The notes below the pieces were generated by a model. That model was not told the DNA's origin and did no database searches. It saw nothing but the letters and a program-made list of their open reading frames with translations. This document shows positions 24,631 to 34,005 of a stretch of DNA of 64,000 bases, piece after piece. A program made the position numbers and the translations under genes. The stretch lies in contig NZ_MCIF01000002.1 of NCBI RefSeq assembly GCF_003268475.1, positions 4,157,744 through 4,221,743 of the forward strand, in the 5' to 3' direction. This stretch comes from Thermogemmatispora tikiterensis (GTDB taxonomy: Bacteria; Chloroflexota; Ktedonobacteria; Ktedonobacterales; Ktedonobacteraceae). Within the stretch, counting starts at the first letter, position 1, and each line of letters opens with the position of its first letter.

Positions 24631-25896
24631 ATGACATCCTTCCCTACAGATGGATCATGGCCGCAGTATACCTACATTGTGCCTGAGATCTACACCCGCG
24701 CCAGAGTGCGCCTGATTGGCCTGGGCACCTATGCACCTGCTGGAATCATCACCAATGATTTTTTTGCCTATATTTCGACTCGCCTGGGCGATCCGCGCAA
24801 GGCCGAGGATCTGGAGCGGGTGACAGGTCTCATTACCCGCCATGTGCGCGCGAGCACACTGGAGCTGTGCCGCCGGATGGCCGGTGATGAGGCACCCGGC
24901 CTGATCGACAGTCCCGATGCCCCGCGCGATGAGTCGCTGGTCGATATGGCCGTCGTGGCAGCGCAGCGGGCCCTCGAAAGCGCCGGTCGCTCAGCTTCCG
25001 AGATCGATATGATTATTGGCGCTTCCTCCTCTGATAACGATGCTTTCCCGACGATCGCCGGGCAGGTCCAGCATCGCCTCGGCCTCAAGCCCATTCGCGC
25101 CACCATGCTGCGTGGCGCCTGCGCCTCCCAGACTGAGGCTTTTCAGGTCTGTGCCGAGGCCCTTTCTTGTAGCACGGCGCGTCTGGTGTTGTTGGTGACG
25201 GCGGAGGGCCTGCTGCCTAATATTATGCACATTCTGGATTGGAAGATCAGCTCGCTTTTCGGCGAAGGCGCCGCGGCCTTCTTGCTGGAGCGCGGCGAGG
25301 AGGGAGATGAGACCTACGCCATCAGTGGTTATGATGCTGGCCAGGCCCCGGCTCTGTTTTATCAGACGCCGCTGCGCAAGGATTCCATCGAGATGGCCGA
25401 GGTCGACATGAAGATTCTTCAGCTCTATCGCGAGGGGAAAGGTAAAGAGCTGGCGCAGCTGCTCTCACAGAATCTGGTGGGCTATACCAAAATGAACGGC
25501 AAGGAGGTCTTCCGCGAAGCCCCGCGCGCTATGGCGGAAGCGGTCGATGCTTGCGTACGCCATGCTGGCCTCCCCTATGACGAGGTTGCCTACATTATCC
25601 CCCATCAGGCCAACTCTCGTATCACGCGTCGCCTCGGCGAACTGCTGATTCACGATTATGGCTGGCCGGCTTCAACAATGGAGAAGCTGGTTGATAATTT
25701 CCGCTATTATGGCAATCTCTCGAATGCAAGCATCGCTGCGGCAATGGCCGAGCTGATCTATCATGACCAGCTAAAAGACGGCCAGTGGCTGGCGTTGCCT
25801 GCGGTTGGCGGTGGTATGCACTACGGCTGCTGGCTGGTGCGCTATCGGGCGCTGAAGAATCCTCGCGCGGTCATGAAGCCGCTACAGCATCAGTAG
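24631..25896 (+). CDS. 3-oxoacyl-ACP synthase III-like (FabH/KAS III family) condensing enzyme
   Basis: The 421-aa thiolase-fold enzyme keeps the Cys-His-Asn triad of KAS III: Cys164 in RGACASQTEA, His325 in IIPHQANSRI and Asn365 in GNLSNASI. It is about 100 residues longer than E. coli FabH (extra N-terminal segment and an insertion near residues 245-290), which fits specialised acyl-CoA or acyl-ACP condensing enzymes rather than the housekeeping FabH. It should catalyse a decarboxylating Claisen condensation; primer and product are unknown. No other fatty acid genes are adjacent. It is preceded by a 200-bp upstream region and followed by a GC-rich imperfect hairpin (about 25947-26000). Confidence 0.8.
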   Translation: MTSFPTDGSWPQYTYIVPEIYTRARVRLIGLGTYAPAGIITNDFFAYISTRLGDPRKAEDLERVTGLITRHVRASTLELCRRMAGDEAPGLIDSPDAPRDESLVDMAVVAAQRALESAGRSASEIDMIIGASSSDNDAFPTIAGQVQHRLGLKPIRATMLRGACASQTEAFQVCAEALSCSTARLVLLVTAEGLLPNIMHILDWKISSLFGEGAAAFLLERGEEGDETYAISGYDAGQAPALFYQTPLRKDSIEMAEVDMKILQLYREGKGKELAQLLSQNLVGYTKMNGKEVFREAPRAMAEAVDACVRHAGLPYDEVAYIIPHQANSRITRRLGELLIHDYGWPASTMEKLVDNFRYYGNLSNASIAAAMAELIYHDQLKDGQWLALPAVGGGMHYGCWLVRYRALKNPRAVMKPLQHQ

Positions 25897-26141
25897 TCTC
25901 TCCGCGCCGAATTGAGTAAGTAGGAAGAGAAACGCTCCTCGCCAGCGAGACGGGGCGGTCTGCTGGGTCCGCGGTAGCTGATCGGCGCCCTCCGTCCCGC
26001 TTCCTGTTGCTGCTTCTGTCCCTGGCCCCTCTGCGTGCCTCTCTCTGTTCTGGCTTTGCTGCTAGGAACCTGGCCAGAGCCAGGGAAAACAGCGGTTAGC
26101 TTGATTGGCGCTGAGAGATAAAGGCGGCGGGTGTATGCGAG

Positions 26142-27029
26142 TCAGGTCAGCGTGCGCTCGTAGGTGACGTAAGGACTGTCGGCGACCTGGTATTCGGCCC
26201 CGGCGAAGGTATCGCGTACCATCAGCAGGTCGGGAACGTGAGCGCGTACTGCCTCCAGGTTACGCTGCGCCGTCAGATGACGCAGGACATAGGCGAGCTG
26301 GCCGATGGTGTCGGCAGTCGTACCGTCGATATAGCCAATGAACAGGTATTTGCCGTGGCGTCCCTCGCGCTGCTCAACCATCATCAGCCCATCAAGGCGC
26401 TCCCAACGGCGCAAGAGATAGATCTCGCCAGCGTTGATCTTCGCCTTCAGCAAGCGGTCGCTAATACTATAGGCGATAAACCCCGAGTAGTAGAGGCCAC
26501 CAGTCAAAGGGAAGATATTCGAGACATTGAGGTAGTCAATGATCTCCTCCAGGTCCTCGACGCGTGCCGGCTCTGGTCGGGGGAGAGAGGCCAGGCGCTG
26601 TGGCAGTTCTGGCAAAGGGGGAGCCTGAAAAGGGAAAAAGCTACCGATCTCGTGCATACGACTTTTCCTGGCCAGAGCGATGGCGGCGCTGTTGCTGGCC
26701 TCGGTGAGCAGGCGCACCGTCCTTGCTCCCAGGCGCATAGCCTCAGCCAGCGCGGCCTGATGCAAAGCGGTCGCCACTCCCTGACGGCGATAGGCCGGGT
26801 CAACGCGTAGACCTTCCAGCCAGGCTTCGTACTCATTGAGCATGCGCAAATGGAGTAGACCTACGGCTCGCCCGTCGCTGGCGGCCACCAGTAGCCTCCC
26901 TTGCTGGTCCCCTAACCAGGCATCCCAGGCCTCGGCAATGTAGTCCCCCCACTCCCAGGTATGAGCGCAAAAAGCGAGCACCGTCTCACGATCCTCTGGA
27001 CGCGCGGAACGTACCTCGAACGTTGCCAT
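26142..27029 (-). CDS. GNAT-family N-acetyltransferase with C-terminal extension
   Basis: A 295-aa protein. The N-terminal half (about residues 1-140) is a complete GNAT domain: VRSARPEDRETVLAF, then LEGLRVDPAYRRQGVATALH with the acetyl-CoA pyrophosphate loop RRQGVA, and ASNSAAIALARKSRM. The C-terminal half (about 165-295) looks like a second, diverged GNAT-like half or a substrate domain (ARVEDLEEIIDYL). The acceptor is unknown. The ATG at 27029 is preceded by AAGGAG. It diverges from the PAP2 gene. Confidence 0.8.
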   Translation of the reverse strand: MATFEVRSARPEDRETVLAFCAHTWEWGDYIAEAWDAWLGDQQGRLLVAASDGRAVGLLHLRMLNEYEAWLEGLRVDPAYRRQGVATALHQAALAEAMRLGARTVRLLTEASNSAAIALARKSRMHEIGSFFPFQAPPLPELPQRLASLPRPEPARVEDLEEIIDYLNVSNIFPLTGGLYYSGFIAYSISDRLLKAKINAGEIYLLRRWERLDGLMMVEQREGRHGKYLFIGYIDGTTADTIGQLAYVLRHLTAQRNLEAVRAHVPDLLMVRDTFAGAEYQVADSPYVTYERTLT

Positions 27030-27076
27030 CCTGCTTGCTCTCCTTCCCCTCTTCAAGCCAGGATAATGCCTGCCTG

Positions 27077-27108
27077 TTCACTGGCTGCGGTTCTCCATCA
27101 GATATAAT
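27077..27108 (+). promoter_or_regulatory. Candidate promoter of the PAP2 phosphatase gene
   Basis: A perfect TATAAT lies at 27103-27108, about 70 bp upstream of the ATG at 27177. The best -35 candidate, TTCACT at 27077-27082, is weak and 20 nt away. Confidence 0.35.
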
Positions 27109-27176
27109 ACAACAAAGAGGCGACTCGCCTGGGTTGCGAGCACCTCCACTCGCTCAAGAGGAGGAAGCAGGTCAGG

Positions 27177-28043
27177 ATGGCGGAGCGCCCTTCTTGGACC
27201 AGGCAACAGAGGGAAGTGCGTCAGGCGATCAAAGGGAGCGAAAGAGAAACTCCTTTACAGGAAATGCAGCGAGAGATTCAGAGGGAGCGGCTCCCCTGGT
27301 ATCGGGCATTCCATCGAGGTCAAGTCTTGTTGGCTCTCTACACGCTGCTGCTCGGTCTGTTCGCGCTACTGGCCTGGTGGGTTCATGTCCACCCGGTACT
27401 GACCATTGACGTGGCTATTACGCGCGAATTCCAGGAGGAGCACAGTCCCTGGCTGCGCACGCTGATGCTGGCAATCAGCTTCATCGGCAGTGTGCCATTG
27501 CTGGCGGCGGGGCTGGTGTTGGCCACGGCCATTCTGCTCTGGCTCGTACGCCTGCGCCTGGAAGCTTTGATTCTGCTTGGTAACTGTCTGAGCAGCGAGC
27601 TACTCAATCATAGCGTCAAGCTGCTGGTCGCGCGTCCGCGTCCCTCGCCCACGCTGGTTGAGGTTTTGCAAGCGGCCAGAGGAGCTAGCTTCCCAAGCGG
27701 GCACGTCATGGCCTATGTGGCCTACTGGGGCTTGTTGTTCTCCTATGGCCTCATTCTCTTCCAAGGCCGGAGCTGGTGGCGTATCCTGCTTCTGCTCCTC
27801 TCAGGCTTTTTCATTGTTATGGTGGGGCCATCGCGTATCTATCTCGGAGACCATTGGGCCAACGATGTCCTTGGCGGCTATCTCCTTGGTGGCGTCTGGC
27901 TGAGCCTCTGGCTGCTTCTCTACCTCCGCCTGCGGGAGCGTGGCCTGCTGACCCCGGTCAACTTGCACAAGAAGCCCCTGCCGCAAGAAGAGGAAGCGAA
28001 GTCTGGTTCTTCGGCTTCCTGGCGCGGTCGGGACCAATCTTGA
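27177..28043 (+). CDS. PAP2-family membrane phosphatase
   Basis: The 288-aa protein has a charged N-terminal tail and about six TM helices. All three PAP2 motifs are present: KLLVARPRPSP, the central SFPSGH, and SRIYLGDHWANDVLGG. It most likely dephosphorylates undecaprenyl pyrophosphate, phosphatidic acid or a related lipid phosphate at the outer face of the membrane. AAGAGGAGG precedes the ATG. The C terminus is a charged tail with EEEE. It may share a transcript with the thioesterase gene 253 bp downstream; that gap shows no gene. Confidence 0.88.
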   Translation: MAERPSWTRQQREVRQAIKGSERETPLQEMQREIQRERLPWYRAFHRGQVLLALYTLLLGLFALLAWWVHVHPVLTIDVAITREFQEEHSPWLRTLMLAISFIGSVPLLAAGLVLATAILLWLVRLRLEALILLGNCLSSELLNHSVKLLVARPRPSPTLVEVLQAARGASFPSGHVMAYVAYWGLLFSYGLILFQGRSWWRILLLLLSGFFIVMVGPSRIYLGDHWANDVLGGYLLGGVWLSLWLLLYLRLRERGLLTPVNLHKKPLPQEEEAKSGSSASWRGRDQS

Positions 28044-28296
28044 GGGAAAGGGGCAGAGAGGGCTGGTGGAGGTGCGCGGGCGGGCGCCGATGCCAGGCCA
28101 GATTCAAGGCGGCTGGTGGAGCGCTTGCCTCTGATCGCCGGGCTGTGATACACTCAGCCTGGACCGGTGGTGTGAGGAGCGCAAGAGAGCCTTCCCGGCA
28201 CGTTCTGCCTGGGCCTGCTGCAGGCAGGTCCAGGGACTCCCCGTTCAAGCGCCACCGGCGAAAATTCTCCACGGAAGGACGCCCTCTGCTCGTTCT

Positions 28297-28782
28297 ATGA
28301 AGCTCAACGACGATACTGACTATCAGCGTTGTTTTGTCTGTGGCCAGCGCAACCCCTACGGGCTGCAGCTGGTTTTTCGTCGTGAAGACCAGAGCATCGT
28401 CGCCGATTTTCAACCGCGCGAGGAGCACCAGGGCTTTCCTGGCGTCATTCACGGCGGCATTGTGGCTTCCGTCCTGGACGAGACCTTGGGACGGGCCTCG
28501 CTGCTCGCTCAACAGCCTCAGTGGACCATGACGGGCAAGCTGGAGGTGCGCTATCGGCGCTACGTCCCTTATGGGCCATTATTGCGAGTGCGCGCCTGGC
28601 TGCTCAAAGAGCGGCGCACGATGCTGCAGGCTCAGGGGGTGCTGACGCTGGCCAGCGACGAAAGCACGCCGCTGGCAGAGGCGCAGGGCATCTTTTTACC
28701 GCTGCCGGAAGCCTTTGTCGACACACTCATGCGCGACTATCCAGGGCTGCGGCAGTTCTTCACTGGAGAGCTAGAGGAATGA
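28297..28782 (+). CDS. PaaI-family hotdog-fold thioesterase
   Basis: A 161-aa hotdog protein. It opens with a CxxC-containing segment (CFVCGQRNPYGLQLVF), a common head in a PaaI/4HBT subgroup. The HGGIVASVLDETLGRA segment forms the active-site helix (the His-Gly-Gly and the acidic residue in DE), and KLEVRYRRYVPYG forms the substrate strand. It should hydrolyse an acyl-CoA; which one is unknown. The RBS is weak (GGAAGGA about 18 nt upstream), so the start is less certain. The stretch 28783-29052 up to FtsH contains no gene. Confidence 0.8.
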   Translation: MKLNDDTDYQRCFVCGQRNPYGLQLVFRREDQSIVADFQPREEHQGFPGVIHGGIVASVLDETLGRASLLAQQPQWTMTGKLEVRYRRYVPYGPLLRVRAWLLKERRTMLQAQGVLTLASDESTPLAEAQGIFLPLPEAFVDTLMRDYPGLRQFFTGELEE

Positions 28783-29052
28783 ACGCTGAGCGAGGCGATA
28801 GCCAGAGCCTGGCGCGCTGTCAGTCAGCTTCACGATGGGAGAGAGCAGCCAGTCAAAGAGTGTCATCAGAGCAGCCAGCGAGCCTGACAATTGGTCCAGC
28901 GGAGGGAGGCAGGCCCGCTGTGCTGCCCGCCTCCTGGTAGCCTGGCGAAGGAGCGAGCCGGGCGTCGACCTCCCACTGGCGAAGAAGGCAGCCTCCCTGA
29001 GACGCTCTGGCCTGGCTAGAACCGAAGGGAGAGAAGCCGGCCCGGCGCTTTC

Positions 29053-31203
29053 TCATAAGAGACGGCTATCGTTACCAGGCGCAGCGGAGGCAGGCGGCTC
29101 CGACTCGTTGCGGCTGGTGCCAACCTCGGGAGGAACCGGCGCAGAGGTCAGCTCCGGTGGAGCGATTACCTGGGGGGTACCCAGAGGAGCCCGCTCGTCG
29201 GGGGCCGCTGTGGCGCCAGTCTCGGCCAGAATAGCGCGCAGCTGCTCGCCGTCGAGCGTCTCGTGGCGGCGCAGCTCCTCCGCGATGCGGTCAAGCGTGC
29301 GGCGATGGCTGGTTAGCAGATCGATTGCCTGCTGGTAGCAAGAGCGCACGATGCGCTCAACCTCTTCATCGATCAGCTGCGCAGTCTCCTCGCTATAGTC
29401 GTAGGGCTGGCCGACCTCCATTTCGGAGACGCCCGAGAAGGGGCTGGGGCGCTCGCTGTAGGAAATCGTTCCCAGGCGTTCGCTCATACCCCAGCGCGTC
29501 ACCATCTGGCGAGCGAGGGCCGTCGCCTTCATCAGGTCGCTTTGGGCGCCTGTCGTAATAGTGCCGAAGACGACTCGCTCAGCGGCCTGGCCCCCGAGAG
29601 CGTAGGTGATCTGCGCCAGCAGATACTCCTTTGGATAGTTATAGCGATCATCCAGGGGAGTTGACATCGTCACACCCAACGCCTGGCCGCGCGGCACGAT
29701 GGTCACCTTCGTGACCGGATCGGAGTGAGGTGTGAGCAGGCCCACCAGCGCATGACCGCCCTCATGGTAGGCCGTCACGCGCAAGTCTTCCTCATTGAGC
29801 ACCAGCGGGCGCTCGGCGCCCAGCAGGATCTTGTCAAGGGCATCTTCGAAGCAACGGCGATCGATGTAGTCGAGGTTGCGGCGAGCCGCCAGCAGGGCCG
29901 CCTCATTCGCCAGATTGGCCAGGTCGGCGCCCACCATGCCCGGGGTCGCCCGCGCAATGGCCTCCAGGTCCACATCCGGGGCCAGTGGCAGATTGCGCGT
30001 ATGGATGCGCAGGATAGCCAGGCGTCCGCTCCAATCGGGGCGGTCCACCGTCACACGGCGATCGAAGCGACCGGGGCGCAGCAGGGCCTGGTCCAGACCA
30101 TCGGGACGGTTGGTTGCTGCCAGCACCACCACCGCCTGATGCGACTCGAAGCCATCCATCTCAACCAGCAGCTGATTCAGCGTCTGCTCGCGCTCCTCAT
30201 TGGTATTGATGCTGGCGCCGCGCTGGCGTCCGACGGCGTCGATCTCATCGATGAAGATAATGCTGGGGGCGGCCTTCTTAGCCTGATCGAAGAGATCGCG
30301 CACGCGGCTGGCGCCCACGCCCACCAGGACCTCGACGAACTCGGAGCCAGACATCGAGAAGAAGGGGACGCCGGCCTCACCGGCCACGGCCCGCGCCAGC
30401 AAAGTCTTACCGGTACCCGGAGGGCCAACCAGGAGGATACCACGGGGGATCTTGCCGCCCAGGCGCTGGAACTTCTGGGGCGTCTTCAGAAACTCGACGA
30501 CCTCCTGCAGCTCGTACTTAGCCTCATCGACGCCGGCCACATCGGCGAAGGTCGTACTGGGCCGATCCTCCAGGATCAGGCGCGCACGGCTGCGGCCAAA
30601 GTTAAAAATGCCCTGCTGCCCCTGGGTCGCTCGACGAGTAACAAAGAAGAACAATCCCAGCAGGAAAGCCCAGGGAAGCACCGTTATCAGCAAGTTGATC
30701 CAAAAGCTGTTGTCCGGCGGGGCCTGATTAATCACAGTCACTCCTTTGGACAGCAGCAGCGGGATCAGCTGCGGATCGGTCTGTGGCTGTGGCAATTGGT
30801 AGACGTGGTACTGTTGATGGCCGTCCACCGGCTGGCGGAAATCGCCGACGATGTCTGTCTGTCCAATGAAGGTCGCCGTCTTGATGTTGCCGGCGTTGAT
30901 CTCCTGATAGAACTGAGTATATGTCAACTCCTCCCGTTGAGGAGAGGAACTGCTATTGGCGTTACTGATATAGCTATATAAGTACAACCCCAGTACCAGC
31001 AGTACTACCAGCAGCAGCCAGAAATTCAGGTTTGAGGAACGCGGCGGCTGCCCAGAGGGGCCGCGCGACTGGTTAGGCGATGACTGCTGTCGCTGCGACT
31101 GGCGCGGCGGCACCGGTAGCAACGGGGGCGGCGGCGTATTGTTATTTTGATGGTTGCTTTGCTGTTGCGCGTGGTACAGACCAGATAATGGCTCTTTTTC
31201 CAT
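29053..31203 (-). CDS. ftsH: ATP-dependent membrane zinc metalloprotease FtsH
   Basis: The 716-aa protein has the full FtsH layout. A Gln/Pro/Asn-rich cytoplasmic tail (1-58) precedes TM1 (about 61-80). A periplasmic-type domain (90-165) and TM2 (168-189) follow. The AAA+ domain has Walker A GPPGTGKT (260-267), Walker B IIFIDEID (315-322) and the second-region signature around residues 360-385. The M41 domain has the zinc motif HEGGH (480-484). It degrades unassembled membrane proteins and selected soluble regulators. The N-terminal tail is longer than in E. coli and low-complexity. It is a single gene divergent from the arsenic block. Confidence 0.96.
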   Translation of the reverse strand: MEKEPLSGLYHAQQQSNHQNNNTPPPPLLPVPPRQSQRQQSSPNQSRGPSGQPPRSSNLNFWLLLVVLLVLGLYLYSYISNANSSSSPQREELTYTQFYQEINAGNIKTATFIGQTDIVGDFRQPVDGHQQYHVYQLPQPQTDPQLIPLLLSKGVTVINQAPPDNSFWINLLITVLPWAFLLGLFFFVTRRATQGQQGIFNFGRSRARLILEDRPSTTFADVAGVDEAKYELQEVVEFLKTPQKFQRLGGKIPRGILLVGPPGTGKTLLARAVAGEAGVPFFSMSGSEFVEVLVGVGASRVRDLFDQAKKAAPSIIFIDEIDAVGRQRGASINTNEEREQTLNQLLVEMDGFESHQAVVVLAATNRPDGLDQALLRPGRFDRRVTVDRPDWSGRLAILRIHTRNLPLAPDVDLEAIARATPGMVGADLANLANEAALLAARRNLDYIDRRCFEDALDKILLGAERPLVLNEEDLRVTAYHEGGHALVGLLTPHSDPVTKVTIVPRGQALGVTMSTPLDDRYNYPKEYLLAQITYALGGQAAERVVFGTITTGAQSDLMKATALARQMVTRWGMSERLGTISYSERPSPFSGVSEMEVGQPYDYSEETAQLIDEEVERIVRSCYQQAIDLLTSHRRTLDRIAEELRRHETLDGEQLRAILAETGATAAPDERAPLGTPQVIAPPELTSAPVPPEVGTSRNESEPPASAAPGNDSRLL

Positions 31204-31310
31204 TGCGAGACGTTCCTGTTTTCTGGTTGCGCCGTCTTTGGCTGAGAGCGGCGTCTACCCCGCTCCCTGGCACTGGCGTGACGCTTTCAGGTGCTCCCTA
31301 TAACTATCCT

Positions 31311-31316
31311 ATTATA
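31311..31316 (-). promoter_or_regulatory. Candidate -10 box for ftsH
   Basis: TATAAT on the minus strand at 31316-31311, about 108 bp upstream of the ftsH start. No clear -35 is visible. The remainder of 31204-31640 is without a credible gene. Confidence 0.35.
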
Positions 31317-31640
31317 TCCCACACAAAGGGAAATTGCACACTGGCAAGAGAGACGCAGCGCGCGGGAGAGTAACCAGTCCAGTCGGCCAGACAGATCGGC
31401 AGTTGCCAGGCTGCCCAGCCCAGTGGAGATCCGCATCGCTGGTCTGACTCCCTTTCCATCGTTTCAAAAGATATTTACGAACGAGTCTCGGTAGAGGTGC
31501 AAGCGAAGGTGACCTTCTGTCCCCCAAGCGGCTGGCCAGGGGCTTGCTCTGTCCGGGCAAGGCGGTCTACAATCAAGGCAGGTGCTGGCCTGCTCGTGCC
31601 AGCTAAAACCATCAACGGAGATCACCCGGGGGCCTGGCCG

Positions 31641-32096
31641 ATGACTACGGATGAATCTACAGCTGGGCAGATCGTCCCTGCCACTGGCGAGCAGCTGACG
31701 ATTATACAACATCTCTTGCGTGAAAGCCATCTTCCACTCGCGGGGCTGGAGCGCGACCTCTGGCGGGCCTGGCTGGCCTGGAAAGACGGAACCCCAGTCG
31801 CCTGCGCCGGTCTGGAACGCTATGGCGAGCGAGTCTTACTGCGCTCGGTAGCGGTAGCTCCTCCCTGGCGCCAGCAAGGAATTGGCAGTCAGCTTGTCCG
31901 TGCGGTAGTGCGGGAAGCGCAGGCGCTGGCTATCCGAGAGATCTATCTCTTGACCGCAGGGGCCGAGTCCTTCTTTGAGCGGCTGGGCTTCCAGCCCATC
32001 GCTCGTGGCGACGTACCAGTGGCCCTGCACGCCTCAGCAGAGTGGAGGGAGGCCTGTCCTCAGACGGCCACCGTCATGGTGCTACGCTGCGGCTGA
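31641..32096 (+). CDS. arsN2: Arsenic-resistance GNAT acetyltransferase, ArsN2-like
   Basis: A 151-aa single-domain GNAT. The pattern LLRESHLPLAGLERDL, then CAGLERYGERVLLRSVAV, RQQGIGSQLV, IYLLTAGAESFFERLGF and SAEWREACPQTATVM matches the ArsN2 subgroup often found in ars operons. ArsN-type enzymes acetylate organoarsenicals such as arsinothricin in the characterised ArsN1 case; ArsN2's substrate is less certain. The ars context is supported by arsM about 960 bp downstream. I start at ATG 31641; the longer frame upstream is not protein-like. The RBS is weak. Confidence 0.7.
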   Translation: MTTDESTAGQIVPATGEQLTIIQHLLRESHLPLAGLERDLWRAWLAWKDGTPVACAGLERYGERVLLRSVAVAPPWRQQGIGSQLVRAVVREAQALAIREIYLLTAGAESFFERLGFQPIARGDVPVALHASAEWREACPQTATVMVLRCG

Positions 32097-32119
32097 TCTC
32101 AAGCCCTCGCGGCCCGTCT

Positions 32120-32137
32120 TGCTGCTCTGGAGCAGCA
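32120..32137 (+). other. Short perfect hairpin between arsN2 and the sigma factor gene
   Basis: TGCTGCTC and GAGCAGCA form an 8-bp stem with a 2-nt spacer. It is 24 bp past the arsN2 stop and has no U-tract. Confidence 0.35.
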
Positions 32138-32261
32138 GGCAGAGGACGCTGTACGGACGTAGACTGATCCCCGCCTGCGCTTGAGGAGAAGAGGCTCTGC
32201 GTCCTTTCAGGCGAAGCCGCGTCTTCTAAAAGAAAAGTCTGTGCACGAGGAGGCCGCACCA

Positions 32262-32912
32262 ATGTCCAGCGTGACTGAACGAGCCTGGGTTGCCTTGCAT
32301 GAGCCGCTGCGTCTCTTTCTCCGTCGTCGACTGCCTGACGAAGAGAGCGTAGACGACCTCTTACAAGAAATTTTTCTCCGTATTCACCAACACTCCCAAG
32401 AGCTGCGTTCTAATGAGAAACTAGAGCACTGGGCCTATCGCATCGCCCGTCACCTGGTCTGCGATTACTACCGTCGGCGTCGCAATCTTCTACCGCTAGA
32501 GGATCAGCCTCAGAGCCAGGCGGTCACGAGCGAGATTCTGCTGCGTTCTGAGCAAGAGCAAGCCAGCGAGGTCGCGCGGGCAGCCATCAAGCGATCCTTG
32601 CAAGAGCTAATCCGCTGCCTGCCTGCACCCTATCGCGAAGCATTGATCCTTACCGAGTATGAGGGACTCTCGCAGCGCGAACTGGCCCGCCGCCTGGGAC
32701 TCTCCTTCTCTGGGGCCAAATCGCGCGTCCAACGGGCGCGTGAGCGGCTCCGCCAGCTTCTACAGGCCTGCTGCCAGTTTGAATTTGATCGTCTGGGGCG
32801 AGTCATCGGCTACCAACCACTGACCTCCTGTTGTCTGCGACTCGAGGAAAGCGAGCAAGGTGGCGGCGCTTGCCCCAATGAGAGCGCCTGTGCTGCAGCC
32901 TCCGGTCGCTAA
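32262..32912 (+). CDS. ECF-type RNA polymerase sigma factor, SigZ-like, with Cys-rich tail
   Basis: A 216-aa sigma70-family factor with only regions 2 and 4. Region 2 is seen in ESVDDLLQEIFLRIHQHS and AYRIARHLVCDYYRRRR. Region 4 has LPAPYREALILTEYEGLS and the HTH QRELARRLGLSFSGAKSRVQ. The C-terminal tail contains CCQFEFDRLGRVIGY and further Cys (TSCC, GGACP, SACAA), as in SigZ-like factors. Cys clusters of this kind could bind As(III) or another thiophilic metal directly. GAGGAGG precedes the ATG. It sits between arsN2 and arsM on the same strand, so it may sense arsenic and drive arsM; that is inference. Confidence 0.8.
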   Translation: MSSVTERAWVALHEPLRLFLRRRLPDEESVDDLLQEIFLRIHQHSQELRSNEKLEHWAYRIARHLVCDYYRRRRNLLPLEDQPQSQAVTSEILLRSEQEQASEVARAAIKRSLQELIRCLPAPYREALILTEYEGLSQRELARRLGLSFSGAKSRVQRARERLRQLLQACCQFEFDRLGRVIGYQPLTSCCLRLEESEQGGGACPNESACAAASGR

Positions 32913-33059
32913 CTTTCCCGCTGTCCCCTCGCCTGGATCGCCTTACCGTCTGGCTGGCTGCGTCCTTTTCGCGGGAAGGGCGTCTTCTCTTCCAGACAAA
33001 GAAAAAGCTACGCTGGTCCAGCGCCAGCGCCAACCAGTCGGAAGGAGGAAAGCCCCATC

Positions 33060-33860
33060 ATGGCAGATATGCCTTTTACATCAGAAGAAGAGCTACGATC
33101 ATTCGTTCAACGTTACTATCAAGAAAACATATTGAATGCTGCGACGGCCTGCTGTTGCGAGGATCGGAAGCAGGAGCGGGCCTCCAGCCAGTGTGCCTGC
33201 TCTGCTCCTGAGCAGCTCAAGGAGTTGCCCGCAGAGCTGCTGGCCAGTGCCTGCTGCTGCGGTAATCCTCTCAAGCAAGCCAGACTGAAAGCCGGGGAAA
33301 GCCTGGTCGACCTGGGCTGCGGCACGGGCCTTGATCTGCTGCTGGCCGCTCCGCAGTTACAGCCCGGCGGAGTGGCCTACGGTATTGACATGAACGAGGT
33401 CGCCCTGGAGAAGGCCGAACAATATCGGCGCCAGCTCGGTCTGGAAAACGTGCGCTTCCTCCGAGGGATCATCGAAGCCGTTCCCCTACCGTCGGAAAGC
33501 ATCGACATCATCATCTCCAACTGTGTCATCAACCTGGTGCCAGACAAAGAGCGCGTCTTACGCGAAGCCTACCGTCTCCTCAAACCAGGTGGCAGGCTGA
33601 TCCTGGCCGATCCAGTTCTTGAAGGGCAGCTACCGCTCAATCTCCGTCGTGAGCCGCGGGCCTGGGCGGCCTGCCTGACTGGGGCTATCAGCGTGGAGGC
33701 CTACCGTGAGCTGCTAACGGCCATTGGCTTCCGTGACATTGTCATCGAGCTGGGGCCTGGCGACTGGGACTGGCCGCCATTTGTCAACCAGGAAGAGCGC
33801 CATCGTCTTGAGGGCCGCTGGCTCAGCGCCAGCATTCGCGCGCACAGGCCATCAGCTTAG
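33060..33860 (+). CDS. arsM: Arsenite S-adenosylmethionine methyltransferase ArsM
   Basis: A 266-aa class I methyltransferase of the ArsM type. Motif I is VDLGCGTG (83-90). The family's As(III)-binding cysteines are present within CCCGNP (65-67), at Cys155 in SNCVINLVPDKE and at Cys205 in WAACLTGAI. Extra N-terminal cysteines (CCC at 31-33, Cys45, Cys47) may gather As(III). It methylates arsenite to mono-, di- and trimethyl species that can leave the cell as gas. GGAGG lies upstream of the ATG. It follows the SigZ-like gene by 147 bp. Confidence 0.9.
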   Translation: MADMPFTSEEELRSFVQRYYQENILNAATACCCEDRKQERASSQCACSAPEQLKELPAELLASACCCGNPLKQARLKAGESLVDLGCGTGLDLLLAAPQLQPGGVAYGIDMNEVALEKAEQYRRQLGLENVRFLRGIIEAVPLPSESIDIIISNCVINLVPDKERVLREAYRLLKPGGRLILADPVLEGQLPLNLRREPRAWAACLTGAISVEAYRELLTAIGFRDIVIELGPGDWDWPPFVNQEERHRLEGRWLSASIRAHRPSA

Positions 33861-33965
33861 CCGGGGCTGCCTTCCGGCGACAGCACAAGCCAGAGCAGAG
33901 CCGAGCAGGAGCGCAGCCAGCAGCCCGGCAGTAGTGGCAAGCAAGCGGCAGCTGTGCACGAGAGG

Positions 33966-34005
33966 CAGGCATGATCAGGGTGCCTTGCCGTCTTGATCAT
34001 GCCTG
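33966..34005. terminator. Convergent hairpin between arsM and the epimerase gene
   Basis: CAGGCATGATCA (33966-33977) and TGATCATGCCTG (33994-34005) pair perfectly over 12 bp. The stem lies about 105 bp past arsM and covers the stop codon of the converging epimerase gene. No U-tract is attached on either side, so it is a possible bidirectional stop. Confidence 0.5.

Noticed and set aside
28140..28265. A tRNA-like segment (CCCCGTTCAAGCG)
   Set aside because: No acceptor stem, anticodon arm or D arm can be drawn around it.
29725..30981. A 418-codon open frame (+) opposite ftsH
   Set aside because: Antisense shadow of the strongly conserved FtsH AAA+ domain.
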